Assembly (NCBI RefSeq): GCF_014636635.1
Contig: NZ_BMEO01000014.1
Coordinates: 1-56,750 of the forward strand
DNA length: 56,750 nucleotides
Reading direction: 5' to 3'
DNA from: Marinicella pacifica
Lineage (GTDB): Bacteria > Pseudomonadota > Gammaproteobacteria > Xanthomonadales > Marinicellaceae
The notes under the pieces are model-generated. The model searched no databases and was not told where the DNA came from. It saw only the letters and a list, made by a program, of their open reading frames with translations. The translations under genes were made by a program, and so were the position numbers. Shown piece after piece: positions 8,934 through 17,325 of this stretch; position 1 is the stretch's first letter, and the number at the start of each line of letters is the position of its first letter.

Positions 8934-10538
8934 TCAGTTGTTGTGTTGTGGATTATGCCACCTATGGGGGTTTGCTTGTTGCCAATCGGCTTGCCACATG
9001 GCCGGCCGTTGATCATCATCCAATAAAATTCCGGCTTTCAAGGTGGGGTACAGTTCTTCATAATTTCTGACCAAAGAACCTTGAACCCGCTGAATAATGT
9101 GGTGCGGCCTGAGTTCATCAAAGGAACTTAACCCGGCCGCTGCCAGCAAATCAATCATATTTTCAAGCATTTTACGGTGATAGCGTGCCACCCGTTCGGC
9201 TTTATTTTCAACCACCAGACCTTTATTGCGGGCCGGGTCCTGGGTGGTGATACCGGTGGGGCAATTGCCGGTGTCACACACCCGCGCCTGAATACAACCC
9301 AGGGCAAACATCATGCCACGGGCCGAATTCACCGTATCAGCGCCCAGCGCCAGGGCTTTTATCATGTGAAAAGCCGAGATAATTTTACCCGCCACGATAA
9401 TTTTCAGATGGGGCCTTAAACCAGTGCCGATAAGCGCATTATTGACATACACCAAAGCGTCCCGCAAGGGGGTGCCCACCGAGTTGGTGAGTTCAATGGG
9501 GGCTGCACCGGTGCCGCCTTCACTACCATCTATGGTGATAAAGTCCGGTAAAATATTGGTTTCCAGCATCGCTTTACACAAGGCCAAAAACTCATATTTT
9601 TTTCCCAGACACAATTTAAACCCCACCGGTTTACCACCGGACAGCGCTCGAATTTTGGCTACGAACTGTAACAGTTCAACCGGGGTACTAAAGGCACTGT
9701 GGCTGGCCGGTGACTCGACGGTTTTATAGGGTTCCACATGGCGAATCGCGGCTATTTCAGGGGTTACCTTACTGCCGGGCAAGACCCCGCCGTGGCCGGG
9801 TTTGGCGCCTTGCGAGAGTTTAATTTCAATCATTTTGATCTGGTCGCGGGTGGCTTTTTGGGTAAACAAGGTTTCATCAAAATGACCCTCTTTATCCCGG
9901 CAGCCAAAATAACCCGATCCAAACTGCATGGTGAGATCACCACCGTGTTTCATGTGATAGGGGCTGATACCGCCTTCACCGGTGTTGTGACAAAAACCAC
10001 CACGTTTAGCCCCCAAATTAAGTGCTTCAATGGCATTGTGACCCAATGAACCGTAACTCATGGCAGAAATATTAAGTAATGAGGCTTGATAGGGTTGCTG
10101 ACAATCTTTACCGCCGATGGTAACGCGCGGGTGGTAATATTTAATTTTTGCCGGCGATACCGAGTGGTTTATCCATTCATAGCCTTCAGCCTGAACATCC
10201 ACGATGGTTCCAAACGGCCGGGTGTCTCGCTGCCCTTTGGCACGTTGATAAACCAACGCACGGTGTTCCCGGTTCACCGGCTTGCCGCTTAAATCGGTCT
10301 CAATAAAGTATTGTTGAATTTCGGTGCGAAAAGACTCCAGCAAATAACGAAAGTGACCTATCACCGGGTACAAACGGCGCAGGGTTTGTTTTTTCTGGAA
10401 CATATCCCATAAACCAATCACCGACAATGGTACCCAGATGATGAACAGCCACCAGGCAGCGGTCCAAAATTGAGCCCACAACACCGTCAATGCCGGTATC
10501 ACGGCCAGTAATACCAGGAATTTTTGTCGGACTGTCAT
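8934..10538 (-). CDS. FMN-binding glutamate synthase family protein (membrane-anchored)
   Basis: 534 residues. Two hydrophobic segments (about residues 10-45) precede a glutamate synthase FMN/[3Fe-4S] barrel domain. The cluster ligands appear as C-x5-C-x4-C in CIQARVCDTGNCPTG. Glycine-rich FMN/substrate motifs include KPGHGGVLPGSKV and GSEGGTGAAP. It lacks the amidotransferase and C-terminal beta-helix of full GltB, so it cannot by itself release ammonia from glutamine. Family members are annotated as archaeal-type or FMN-binding glutamate synthases, but their reaction is not settled. It sits between a DUF2782 gene (2 bp) and an amino-acid symporter (3 bp), suggesting a role in amino-nitrogen metabolism. 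Confidence 0.92.
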   Translation of the reverse strand: MTVRQKFLVLLAVIPALTVLWAQFWTAAWWLFIIWVPLSVIGLWDMFQKKQTLRRLYPVIGHFRYLLESFRTEIQQYFIETDLSGKPVNREHRALVYQRAKGQRDTRPFGTIVDVQAEGYEWINHSVSPAKIKYYHPRVTIGGKDCQQPYQASLLNISAMSYGSLGHNAIEALNLGAKRGGFCHNTGEGGISPYHMKHGGDLTMQFGSGYFGCRDKEGHFDETLFTQKATRDQIKMIEIKLSQGAKPGHGGVLPGSKVTPEIAAIRHVEPYKTVESPASHSAFSTPVELLQFVAKIRALSGGKPVGFKLCLGKKYEFLALCKAMLETNILPDFITIDGSEGGTGAAPIELTNSVGTPLRDALVYVNNALIGTGLRPHLKIIVAGKIISAFHMIKALALGADTVNSARGMMFALGCIQARVCDTGNCPTGITTQDPARNKGLVVENKAERVARYHRKMLENMIDLLAAAGLSSFDELRPHHIIQRVQGSLVRNYEELYPTLKAGILLDDDQRPAMWQADWQQANPHRWHNPQHNN

Positions 10539-10540
10539 GC

Positions 10541-10900
10541 TTAAAACCTTTTAATCACCCAATGAACCGGCTCAACGCCACTGTTAATTAAGTCACTGTA
10601 GGCCCCGGTACGCATATTTTTGGCTTGCGGGTCGATATAATAAGGCACGCCGTCTGCCGGAATCACTTTAACCATAATTAATTCACCTTTTTGTCGGTAT
10701 TCTTCGACGATTTGATTTTTTTTGATGATAACATTCACCTCGTTGGCATCGGGTTTGGGTGCTTTTGCCTGCGCCAACAACTCAACCGATTCTGGCGGAC
10801 TTTGTTTATTTGTGATTGATTCATGGGTGCTTTTATCCTGTGATTGTGCCAGGGCAAAACCGGCGGACAGAAGTAATATGATTAACCCATTAAAACGCAT
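10541..10900 (-). CDS. DUF2782 family exported protein
   Basis: About 119 residues from the ATG at 10900, chosen because GGAG lies 7 bases upstream and it opens a signal peptide (MRFNGLIILLLSAGFALAQ). A longer frame from 10939 has no clear ribosome site. The C-terminal half, EEYRQKGELIMVKVIPADG through PYYIDP to the end VHWVIKRF, matches the small DUF2782 family found in gammaproteobacteria, whose function is unknown. It probably acts in the periplasm. It is the first gene of a likely operon with the FMN glutamate synthase-like gene 2 bp downstream. Confidence 0.85.
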   Translation of the reverse strand: MRFNGLIILLLSAGFALAQSQDKSTHESITNKQSPPESVELLAQAKAPKPDANEVNVIIKKNQIVEEYRQKGELIMVKVIPADGVPYYIDPQAKNMRTGAYSDLINSGVEPVHWVIKRF

Positions 10901-10974
10901 ACAGTTCTCCAATGAGGGGATTTTAGGAATGTTGACCATGATACAATGACATTTGTGATTTATAAATCAATTTT

Positions 10975-11463
10975 ATGACGAAGTTTTTAAGCCAAATGAT
11001 TCAGTGTTGTTTTTTTGCGGTCTTCATAGCGTTGTTACTGACCGGTTGTGGCGGACCAACCGTTGATAAAAATACCCGACTTGTAGAACGGATTAAAAGC
11101 ATGGAAGCAGCTGTTGAAAATAGACATGTGGATGATTTTATGGCCGCCATCAGTGATGCCGTCGAAACTGAACGTGGCTGGGGCAAGAAAGATATTGAAC
11201 GGATGTTGCGCCTGCAGCTCATGCGGCGCAGTTCGGTGCATATTCACCCACAGTTAAAAAGTATAGATTGGCGGCATGATGGTGAGGAAGAGGCCGAAGT
11301 GAAGCTGGCTGTGGCGATGGCCGCCACCGCATTCAGTTTAGAAGATTTAGCACGCATCAATGCCGATTTAATGCTGTTTACGGTCACTTTTAGACAACAC
11401 AACGGTGAATACAAAATCACCCAAGCCCGCTGGCAACGGGCCAGACCCTTAGATTTTTTGTAA
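10975..11463 (+). CDS. Predicted lipoprotein of unknown function
   Basis: 162 residues. The N-terminal hydrophobic stretch ends in lipobox LLTGC (Cys25), so it should be lipid-anchored. The remaining 137 residues show alternating helices and strands (VEDFM-like, IDW, TVTFRQHNGEYKITQARW) that resemble an NTF2/SnoaL-like fold; this is an impression only. It is divergent from the DUF2782 gene and its last 15 bases overlap the 3' end of hemD on the other strand. Similar small lipoproteins are often linked to the cell envelope, but nothing here shows a specific role. Confidence 0.78.
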   Translation: MTKFLSQMIQCCFFAVFIALLLTGCGGPTVDKNTRLVERIKSMEAAVENRHVDDFMAAISDAVETERGWGKKDIERMLRLQLMRRSSVHIHPQLKSIDWRHDGEEEAEVKLAVAMAATAFSLEDLARINADLMLFTVTFRQHNGEYKITQARWQRARPLDFL

Positions 11464-12174
11464 GGTTGTAATCATGTCGCTGTTTGAAGGGCTGTCAGCG
11501 GTGTGGACGTCGTTAAATCCCAATGTTTTAGCAATTTGGCTTATCCGCTTGGCCCCGCTGATTAAGGGTAAGCGTGATACGGCTGTTTTAATTTTCCCGG
11601 GACATTGCTGCCAAAAGTGCTCCAAAATCAAGCCACTGGTGGCGGTGAGCACCGGTTTTTTTGAGGTTTTCAGCAGCTCATACAAGGCCTCAAAATTAAG
11701 TGACAACGGCACCCTTTGATAGGTATTGATTTGCTGATAATGTATTTGGCGTTCAATACAATAACGGCGCACCAGATCCAAACCTCCGGCAGCCGTTAAA
11801 ATCACCAGACTGTCTGGCTGATAATGGTCCAGTAATGCCATCATACCGGCTGAATCCTGCGATGCCGGGGTTAGAATCGGCTGATCAAAATGGTCCTGCC
11901 AATAACGTGCCACACCCTCACCCACACCCATCACCTTGGTATCCTGTGACAAGGTAAAGTCAGGTTTCAACAACAACAAATGTTTAATCGCGTTGCTGTT
12001 AAAAATCAGAATAAGCGGTGCCCGCTCCGCCTGAGCCAGTTGTTCAGGCGTGACTTCAGTGTTGGTTTGTACCGCAAAACACGGCATCGCCATGGTTTCA
12101 AAGCCTGCTTGTTGATAAGCTTTTTGTGCTTGTTCAATACGGTGTTGCGGTCGTGTGATAATGACGGTGCTCAT
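11449..12174 (-). CDS. hemD: Uroporphyrinogen-III synthase
   Basis: 241 residues. HemD closes hydroxymethylbilane, with inversion of ring D, to uroporphyrinogen III, the last shared precursor of heme, siroheme and cobalamin. HemD sequences are weakly conserved. This one begins VIITRPQHRIEQAQKAY, has the internal MGVGEGVARYW and a C-terminal half with TATSGLILEHF. The identity is fixed mainly by its ATGA 4-bp overlap with hemC upstream. It converges with a lipoprotein gene, sharing 15 bp. Confidence 0.92.
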   Translation of the reverse strand: MSTVIITRPQHRIEQAQKAYQQAGFETMAMPCFAVQTNTEVTPEQLAQAERAPLILIFNSNAIKHLLLLKPDFTLSQDTKVMGVGEGVARYWQDHFDQPILTPASQDSAGMMALLDHYQPDSLVILTAAGGLDLVRRYCIERQIHYQQINTYQRVPLSLNFEALYELLKTSKKPVLTATSGLILEHFWQQCPGKIKTAVSRLPLISGAKRISQIAKTLGFNDVHTADSPSNSDMITTLQKI

Positions 12175-13094
12175 GCCTGCTCACTTAAGGCCAAAATTTC
12201 TTTGGCACCTTGCGATAACAAATCTTCTGCCACCACACGGCCCAGCGATTCAGGATCGTAACCTTGTTGTTGGGCGTTCAGAACCTGTTCACCGTCAGGG
12301 CTGAAAACCGCGGCCTTGAGGTGAATACTGTGATCCGATAACGCCTCGGCATAAGCGCCGATAGCCACCGAACAAGAACCCTCCAGTGTTAAATTCAAAG
12401 CCCGTTCAGCACGAATGCACAAATGGGTGTCGGCATGGCTTAGGACGGATAATTCTTCAGCCAGTTGGGAGTTGTTTGCCAAACACTCCACCCCGATGGC
12501 GCCTTGTGACACCGCCGGTAACCATTGGGGTGCGGTTAAACGGCTCGCGATGCGGTCTTCAAAACCCAGGCGGATAAGACCCGCCGAAGCCAGAATAATG
12601 GCGGCGTATTGACCATCATCGAGTTTTTGCAGTCGAGAATTGACATTGCCGCGTAAAGGCTTAACCTGTAAATCCGGACGCAGTGACAACAGTTGTGCCT
12701 GACGCCGTAAACTGGAGGTGCCGACCACCGCGCCGTCTGGCAAATCATCCAGACTTTGGTAATGATTTGACACAAAGGCATCACTGGCATCAGCCCGCTC
12801 AAGAACCGCACATATTAAAAAGTCATCGGGCATATCGGCCGGTACGTCTTTCATGGAATGCACCGCGATATCGGCTTCGCCGGCCAACATGGCTTGTTCC
12901 AGTTCTTTTAAAAACAGTCCTTTACCACCGAGTTTACTTAAGGTGACCTCCAGACGACGATCCCCTTCGGTGGTCATCGGTAATAATTGTGTTCGGTAAT
13001 CTGTTCGGGCTTCAATGGCGGCGGCCACATGCTTGGTTTGCCACAGGGCCAAGGCCGAATCGCGGGTGGCGAGGGTCAAAATTTTTTTAGTCAT
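12171..13094 (-). CDS. hemC: Hydroxymethylbilane synthase (porphobilinogen deaminase)
   Basis: 307 residues, normal length. It polymerises four porphobilinogen units into hydroxymethylbilane in the cytoplasm. Visible features are the N-terminal LATRDSALALWQ, the substrate-binding KDVPADMP and SSLRRQAQL, and LEGSCSVAIGAY, whose Cys carries the dipyrromethane cofactor. It overlaps algR upstream and hemD downstream by 4 bp each, so all should be on one transcript. Confidence 0.97.
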   Translation of the reverse strand: MTKKILTLATRDSALALWQTKHVAAAIEARTDYRTQLLPMTTEGDRRLEVTLSKLGGKGLFLKELEQAMLAGEADIAVHSMKDVPADMPDDFLICAVLERADASDAFVSNHYQSLDDLPDGAVVGTSSLRRQAQLLSLRPDLQVKPLRGNVNSRLQKLDDGQYAAIILASAGLIRLGFEDRIASRLTAPQWLPAVSQGAIGVECLANNSQLAEELSVLSHADTHLCIRAERALNLTLEGSCSVAIGAYAEALSDHSIHLKAAVFSPDGEQVLNAQQQGYDPESLGRVVAEDLLSQGAKEILALSEQA

Positions 13095-13768
13095 GTTTGT
13101 AAATAGTCTTTCACATTGGGTAATTGTCTGCGACTGATGGGCGGCTTTAAATCAAGCTGTTTCAGTAAAGCCACCGGGCAATGCGTTTCATCGCTGTCGA
13201 TACCACGCAAAAAAAGCACATTCACCAACCAGCTGCGGTGTATTCTAATAAATTGTGGGTATTTTTGGGCCAATTCCGTCAAACTTTGGTCCAATAAATA
13301 TTTTTTTTCTTTTAAATGGGCGGTGACGTACTTATCTTCTGCCTGAAAACAGGCCACCTGATTGACCGGCAAGCGCAAAAAACGTCCGCCGTCTTTAAAT
13401 TGAATGGCGTCTTTTTGATTTCCATCAATGCGATCCAGGGTTTCCTGCAATCGCTCACCGGAGATCGGTTTTAGCAGGTAATCCACCGCTTTCACATCAA
13501 ATGCCGGCAAGGCAAATTGCTCATGGGCGGTTAAAAAAACAATCGCCGTTTGCGGATAATCTCGATGGATAATTTTAGCCGCTTCCATGCCATCCATCAC
13601 GGGCATTTCAATGTCCATAAAAACCACATCAGGATACTGCTCAGCCATTTTGGTTAACGCCTGTTCGCCATGATCCGCCATACTAATCTGATGCGAACCT
13701 AAATGTGCCAATAAACCGGCCAAGCGCCGCCGTGCCAATGGCTCATCATCCACAATCAGAATATTCAT
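13091..13768 (-). CDS. algR: LytTR-family response regulator (AlgR-like)
   Basis: 225 residues. The receiver domain (1-120) has the acidic pair Asp7/Asp8 and phospho-acceptor Asp52 in VVFMDIEMPVMDG. A LytTR DNA-binding domain fills residues about 125-225 (FLRLPVNQVACFQAEDKYV and IRIHRSWLVNV). AlgR-type regulators control surface motility, alginate and biofilm traits in pseudomonads, and their link to hemCD is an old conserved arrangement. The gene overlaps its sensor kinase and hemC by 4 bp each. The targets in this organism are unknown. Confidence 0.93.
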   Translation of the reverse strand: MNILIVDDEPLARRRLAGLLAHLGSHQISMADHGEQALTKMAEQYPDVVFMDIEMPVMDGMEAAKIIHRDYPQTAIVFLTAHEQFALPAFDVKAVDYLLKPISGERLQETLDRIDGNQKDAIQFKDGGRFLRLPVNQVACFQAEDKYVTAHLKEKKYLLDQSLTELAQKYPQFIRIHRSWLVNVLFLRGIDSDETHCPVALLKQLDLKPPISRRQLPNVKDYLQT

Positions 13769-14850
13769 AACGGTATCAGTACCTGAGCTTTAAAACAATC
13801 CGCTGTCTGCGAGGTGGTTAAAGAGCCATCCCGGCCATAATGCAGAGCTAATCGGGTCTTAATATTATCCAAAGCCGTGCCACAACCGCTTTTAATGCGG
13901 CTGATATCCATTGGATTTTCTACGGTTATTTTCATGTGCTGATTATAGCGTTCAATGGTCAGCTTGATACACCCCCCATTCGCCAGATGCGCAATACCAT
14001 GAATCACAGCATTTTCAATCAGCGGCTGAATAGTCAATAAAGGAATGCGTTGTTCAAGCAAACTGTCATCCACCTGCTGCTGATACTGCAACCGATCAGC
14101 CAGGCGCAGATGTTCAATGGCCAAATATTGATTAACCCATTCCAACTCCTTGGCTAATCGCGTCATATTCTGCTGCCTTTGGGTAAAGGCCTTTCTGAAC
14201 AGACCCGATAAATTCATCACCGCCTGTTCTGCAGCCGGTGGATCGATGGCGATCAAACTGGCAATGGAATTCAGGGAATTGTATAAAAAATGGGGTTTCA
14301 TGCGCGCCTGGAAGGCATTCATTTGTGCCTCAGCGAGGGCTTTAATCTGCTGCTGCCATTGATTTTGAACGTAAAAATAGCGCAATAATAGCACCATGGT
14401 TAAAATTGTCGCCACCCATACTTTAACAACCGTCAAAATTCCATCATCCACATAGTTAAACATCAAAACCTGATCCACCCACACCAAAAAACCGGTCAGA
14501 GTAACCGTCAACACACTGGTTATCAGCAGCACCAAGCCAACGCCGGTCAGGGCCGGTAATCGGTTCAGATTAGGGTGCAATAAAACCAGCATAAGCACCA
14601 GAATAACGGCCAGAATTTGCGCCATAAAACTCAACACCGCCAATTGATTCAGATAAGCCAGATTAAAACCAATAAAACTCAACGAATACACCAGCACCAC
14701 CATCTGAGTAATCACCACCACGGTAAAAACCGCCAGCGGCTGTGATAAATCCATCAACCAGCGCTGATTGTTGTTGGCTGCTGTGGATTTGTTGGGCAGG
14801 GTGTGATCCGTTTCATCGGCGGACATACTAATTACTTTTTCCTCATGCAA
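13765..14850 (-). CDS. algZ: Sensor histidine kinase, AlgZ/FimS (LytS-type) family
   Basis: 361 residues. Four or so membrane segments lie between residues about 38 and 160, with short loops and no obvious periplasmic sensor. The His_kinase domain carries the phosphorylation site MKPHFLYNSLNS (His187). An HATPase domain follows with PLIENAVIHG. It presumably phosphorylates the AlgR-like regulator whose gene overlaps it by 4 bp. The initiator may be the ATG at 14850 or the one eight codons later. It is the first gene of the algZ-algR-hemC-hemD unit, so regulation of heme precursors and of the two-component system is coupled at least transcriptionally. Confidence 0.92.
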   Translation of the reverse strand: MHEEKVISMSADETDHTLPNKSTAANNNQRWLMDLSQPLAVFTVVVITQMVVLVYSLSFIGFNLAYLNQLAVLSFMAQILAVILVLMLVLLHPNLNRLPALTGVGLVLLITSVLTVTLTGFLVWVDQVLMFNYVDDGILTVVKVWVATILTMVLLLRYFYVQNQWQQQIKALAEAQMNAFQARMKPHFLYNSLNSIASLIAIDPPAAEQAVMNLSGLFRKAFTQRQQNMTRLAKELEWVNQYLAIEHLRLADRLQYQQQVDDSLLEQRIPLLTIQPLIENAVIHGIAHLANGGCIKLTIERYNQHMKITVENPMDISRIKSGCGTALDNIKTRLALHYGRDGSLTTSQTADCFKAQVLIPL

Positions 14851-14937
14851 TGTAAAAAAACAGGCTTGAATGTTTGCAATTTGCTCTATTTTATAGAAAA
14901 ATGACCGCGATTAGTAACTTGTTCCGTGTTTACAGCC

Positions 14938-15198
14938 ATGACATCTCGATTTATTTTAGTTCTATTGGCCATGATGTGGTCGGCATTTGCCGCCGCCGCT
15001 GAGGTCGTGAATGAACCTGAACAAAATAACCAATGGCTTAAGCCAAGCACGCAGATTAGCAGTGAAGACAAAAACAACACCCTTAACAAACAACCTGCTG
15101 GCAACGCTCAAAAAGAACAATCTCCAAAATCCGAACGTTCACGCTTAGGCGGCATGTTTGACCTGTTACTGCCATCGGGTCTCAGAGACAATCAATAA
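14938..15198 (+). CDS. Small exported protein of unknown function
   Basis: 86 residues from the ATG at 14938; a GTG at 14926 would add four residues. A signal peptide is clear (MTSRFILVLLAMMWSAFAAAAE). The mature part is short, polar and rich in Asn, Gln, Lys and Ser, ending LGGMFDLLLPSGLRDNQ. I recognise no family. It is divergent from algZ and its stop codon lies one base before the next start, so it is probably co-transcribed with the thioesterase-fold gene. It may be a real but poorly conserved protein. Confidence 0.6.
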   Translation: MTSRFILVLLAMMWSAFAAAAEVVNEPEQNNQWLKPSTQISSEDKNNTLNKQPAGNAQKEQSPKSERSRLGGMFDLLLPSGLRDNQ

Positions 15199-15199
15199 C

Positions 15200-15670
15200 A
15201 TGCCCGAACCCGCCTTAGCGGACTTCAATCAATTTCTACATAAAAACATCCCATCAGTTCGCTTTATGCAACTGCAATTGTTGAGCTGTACTGACAAGAC
15301 CCTGACCGCCAAAGCACCGGCCAAACCCAACCTCAACGACAAACAAACTATCTTTGGCGGTAGCAGCGGTGCACTGATGGTTGTTTGTGGCTGGTCGCTG
15401 ATTAAATACAATTTAGAACAAAGAGGTTTTAATCATGATGTGGTGATAGCCGAGGCCAAAACCCGCTGGCACAAAGCGCAAACCGAAGACCTTTGGATTA
15501 ACGCCCACACTGAAATCAGCTGGTCTGAGACTGAGATGACTTTAAACAACAATCAACAAACTAAAATCACCATCGACGCACAAATTAACAACGCAAAAAA
15601 GCAACCCTGCAGCACCATGACCGCTATTTTTGTGGTCTTGGTCAACAAGACTGTAAAGGCAAAACGCTGA
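15200..15670 (+). CDS. YiiD C-terminal-type thioesterase-fold protein
   Basis: 156 residues from ATG 15200, which follows the previous stop directly; an upstream in-frame ATG at 15158 lies inside the preceding gene. The sequence FGGSSGALMVVCGWSLIK, with downstream AEAKTRWHKAQTEDLW, fits the single hot-dog domain found at the C-terminus of E. coli YiiD and as stand-alone putative thioesterases. The substrate is unknown, possibly an acyl-CoA or acyl-ACP. It ends inside the 3' end of the convergent exonuclease gene (29 bp overlap). Confidence 0.78.
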   Translation: MPEPALADFNQFLHKNIPSVRFMQLQLLSCTDKTLTAKAPAKPNLNDKQTIFGGSSGALMVVCGWSLIKYNLEQRGFNHDVVIAEAKTRWHKAQTEDLWINAHTEISWSETEMTLNNNQQTKITIDAQINNAKKQPCSTMTAIFVVLVNKTVKAKR

Positions 15671-17183
15671 GTGCAGGCTGGCTGTTTAAGGCTTGTTTTG
15701 AACCCAGAAAACGATTGAGGATGTGATAGACATCCAGATTAAATCCAGCCGGGCGGATTGGATTTTTATGCACCACATCACTGCTGATAACAGCGCTCTG
15801 ATTTATTCTTTCATAACCATAATCGCTCAGTTCTGCCATCGAAGTGAGCGCCGCCACATAGACCCAGCCATCGATTAAATGCAACCAGGTCAAATCAGGC
15901 TCATGGCAACTTTGCTCAATCACCACCACCGCCGATTCCCAGGGCCAGTCTTTAATCTGGGTTTTAAGCAAGGCTTGTCGTAACCGTTGGTTATGGTCTT
16001 TAATGTCTTCTTGTCCACAGCATGCACCGGCACAGCGTTTTAATTGAAATCGAAAGCACGGTGAATGGCGACCGGCCACTGCACGTTCCAGACCCAGAAT
16101 ACGATGACATAAGCGATGTTGATCTGCCAGCTGTCTGAGGTATTCACTGGCATGCCGCACCGTTCTGAACAAACCATATTCCTGTTTATCCGTATCCGGC
16201 ACCTCATCAGCAGCCACCGGTTTAATGTGAATTCCTTGTGCATCACCATGACTGCCACGCAAACATATCTGGAACATTTTTTTGACCCGCCGCAAGCGAA
16301 CATTATGTACCGGCAGGTGTTTTTTAATCTCCTGATTTTCCAGTAAACAGGCACCCAAATCACTCGGCGTCCGTCGATAATCAATATGAGCAATTTGATT
16401 GTGTAACTTAAAATCTTTGCGTTGGCTGTGGTCTTGTGAAAAATGATTTAATACCCGATTTTTTAGATTGACACTTTTACCAATGTACAACAGGCGATCT
16501 TTGTTATCATAAAAATAATAAACACCCGGGGCATTCGGTAAATTAGCCACTTGCTCTGGTGGTAATTGAATCGGCAAGGTGGCATCTTGAATTAATTCAC
16601 GGCAGGCTGTTGCTACTTTTTGAGCGTCATGCAACAAGCTAATCTGAGCAAAGAACTGATAAATCATCAAGGCATCATCCAGCGCCCGGTGGCGGTTTTC
16701 GATGACTAAATCAAAACGCTTGATAATGACGTCCAGGCCATGCCGTTTACATTCAGGAAACAGTCGTCGACTGAGTTTCACAGAACATAAAGGTTTAGTC
16801 CGGTAATCCCGACCCAGACGACGAAATTCATTTTTTAAAAAACCATAATCAAAGCGTGCATAATGCGCCACCAACACCCGATCCTGCAGCCAATCCCATA
16901 ATTCATCGGCAATGTCAGCAAAAGTTGGCGCATCTTTTAAGTCATTCAACGTGATCCCGGTTAATTCAGTGATTTTTGGCGGCAAACTGCGCTCCGGATT
17001 GATAAAAGTCTGCCACCTGTCCACCAATTGCCCGTTTTCCACGAACCACAAACCGATTTCAATAATTCGGTGATAACTGGCTTTACCACCGGTGGTTTCT
17101 ACATCCAGAATCACCATTTTTTCCGGAAACCCCGACGACAAAATCTGTTGTTTGTTGTTGGCTAACCAGGAACTTTGCGCCAT
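15642..17183 (-). CDS. DnaQ-like exonuclease fused to UvrC/Cho-type GIY-YIG domain
   Basis: 513 residues from ATG 17183, chosen for AAAAGG about 8 bases upstream; an in-frame start 33 bases earlier lacks this. The N-terminal DEDDh exonuclease (about 20-190) shows DVETTGG, HYARFDYGFL and the HRALDDA histidine-aspartate motif. A GIY-YIG endonuclease follows (about 210-290; PGVYYFYD and LLYIGKSVNLKNR). The C-terminal third has Cys-rich FQLKRCAGACCG as in Cho/UvrC-like proteins. Such fusions are annotated as epsilon-subunit or excinuclease-Cho family proteins and presumably act in DNA repair by an incise-and-degrade step. That pathway is inferred, not shown. Confidence 0.9.
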   Translation of the reverse strand: MAQSSWLANNKQQILSSGFPEKMVILDVETTGGKASYHRIIEIGLWFVENGQLVDRWQTFINPERSLPPKITELTGITLNDLKDAPTFADIADELWDWLQDRVLVAHYARFDYGFLKNEFRRLGRDYRTKPLCSVKLSRRLFPECKRHGLDVIIKRFDLVIENRHRALDDALMIYQFFAQISLLHDAQKVATACRELIQDATLPIQLPPEQVANLPNAPGVYYFYDNKDRLLYIGKSVNLKNRVLNHFSQDHSQRKDFKLHNQIAHIDYRRTPSDLGACLLENQEIKKHLPVHNVRLRRVKKMFQICLRGSHGDAQGIHIKPVAADEVPDTDKQEYGLFRTVRHASEYLRQLADQHRLCHRILGLERAVAGRHSPCFRFQLKRCAGACCGQEDIKDHNQRLRQALLKTQIKDWPWESAVVVIEQSCHEPDLTWLHLIDGWVYVAALTSMAELSDYGYERINQSAVISSDVVHKNPIRPAGFNLDVYHILNRFLGSKQALNSQPALSVLPLQSC

Positions 17184-17325
17184 GTTTTTAGACCTTTTAA
17201 CAAATGTTGAAATCATACCCTAACCGTCATCAAAACAAAGTTAATTGAACACATTTCAAGGATTTAACCGGCATTTAAACTCAGGTACGGTATATTAATG
17301 AATGATTCACAAAAACATAAAAACC

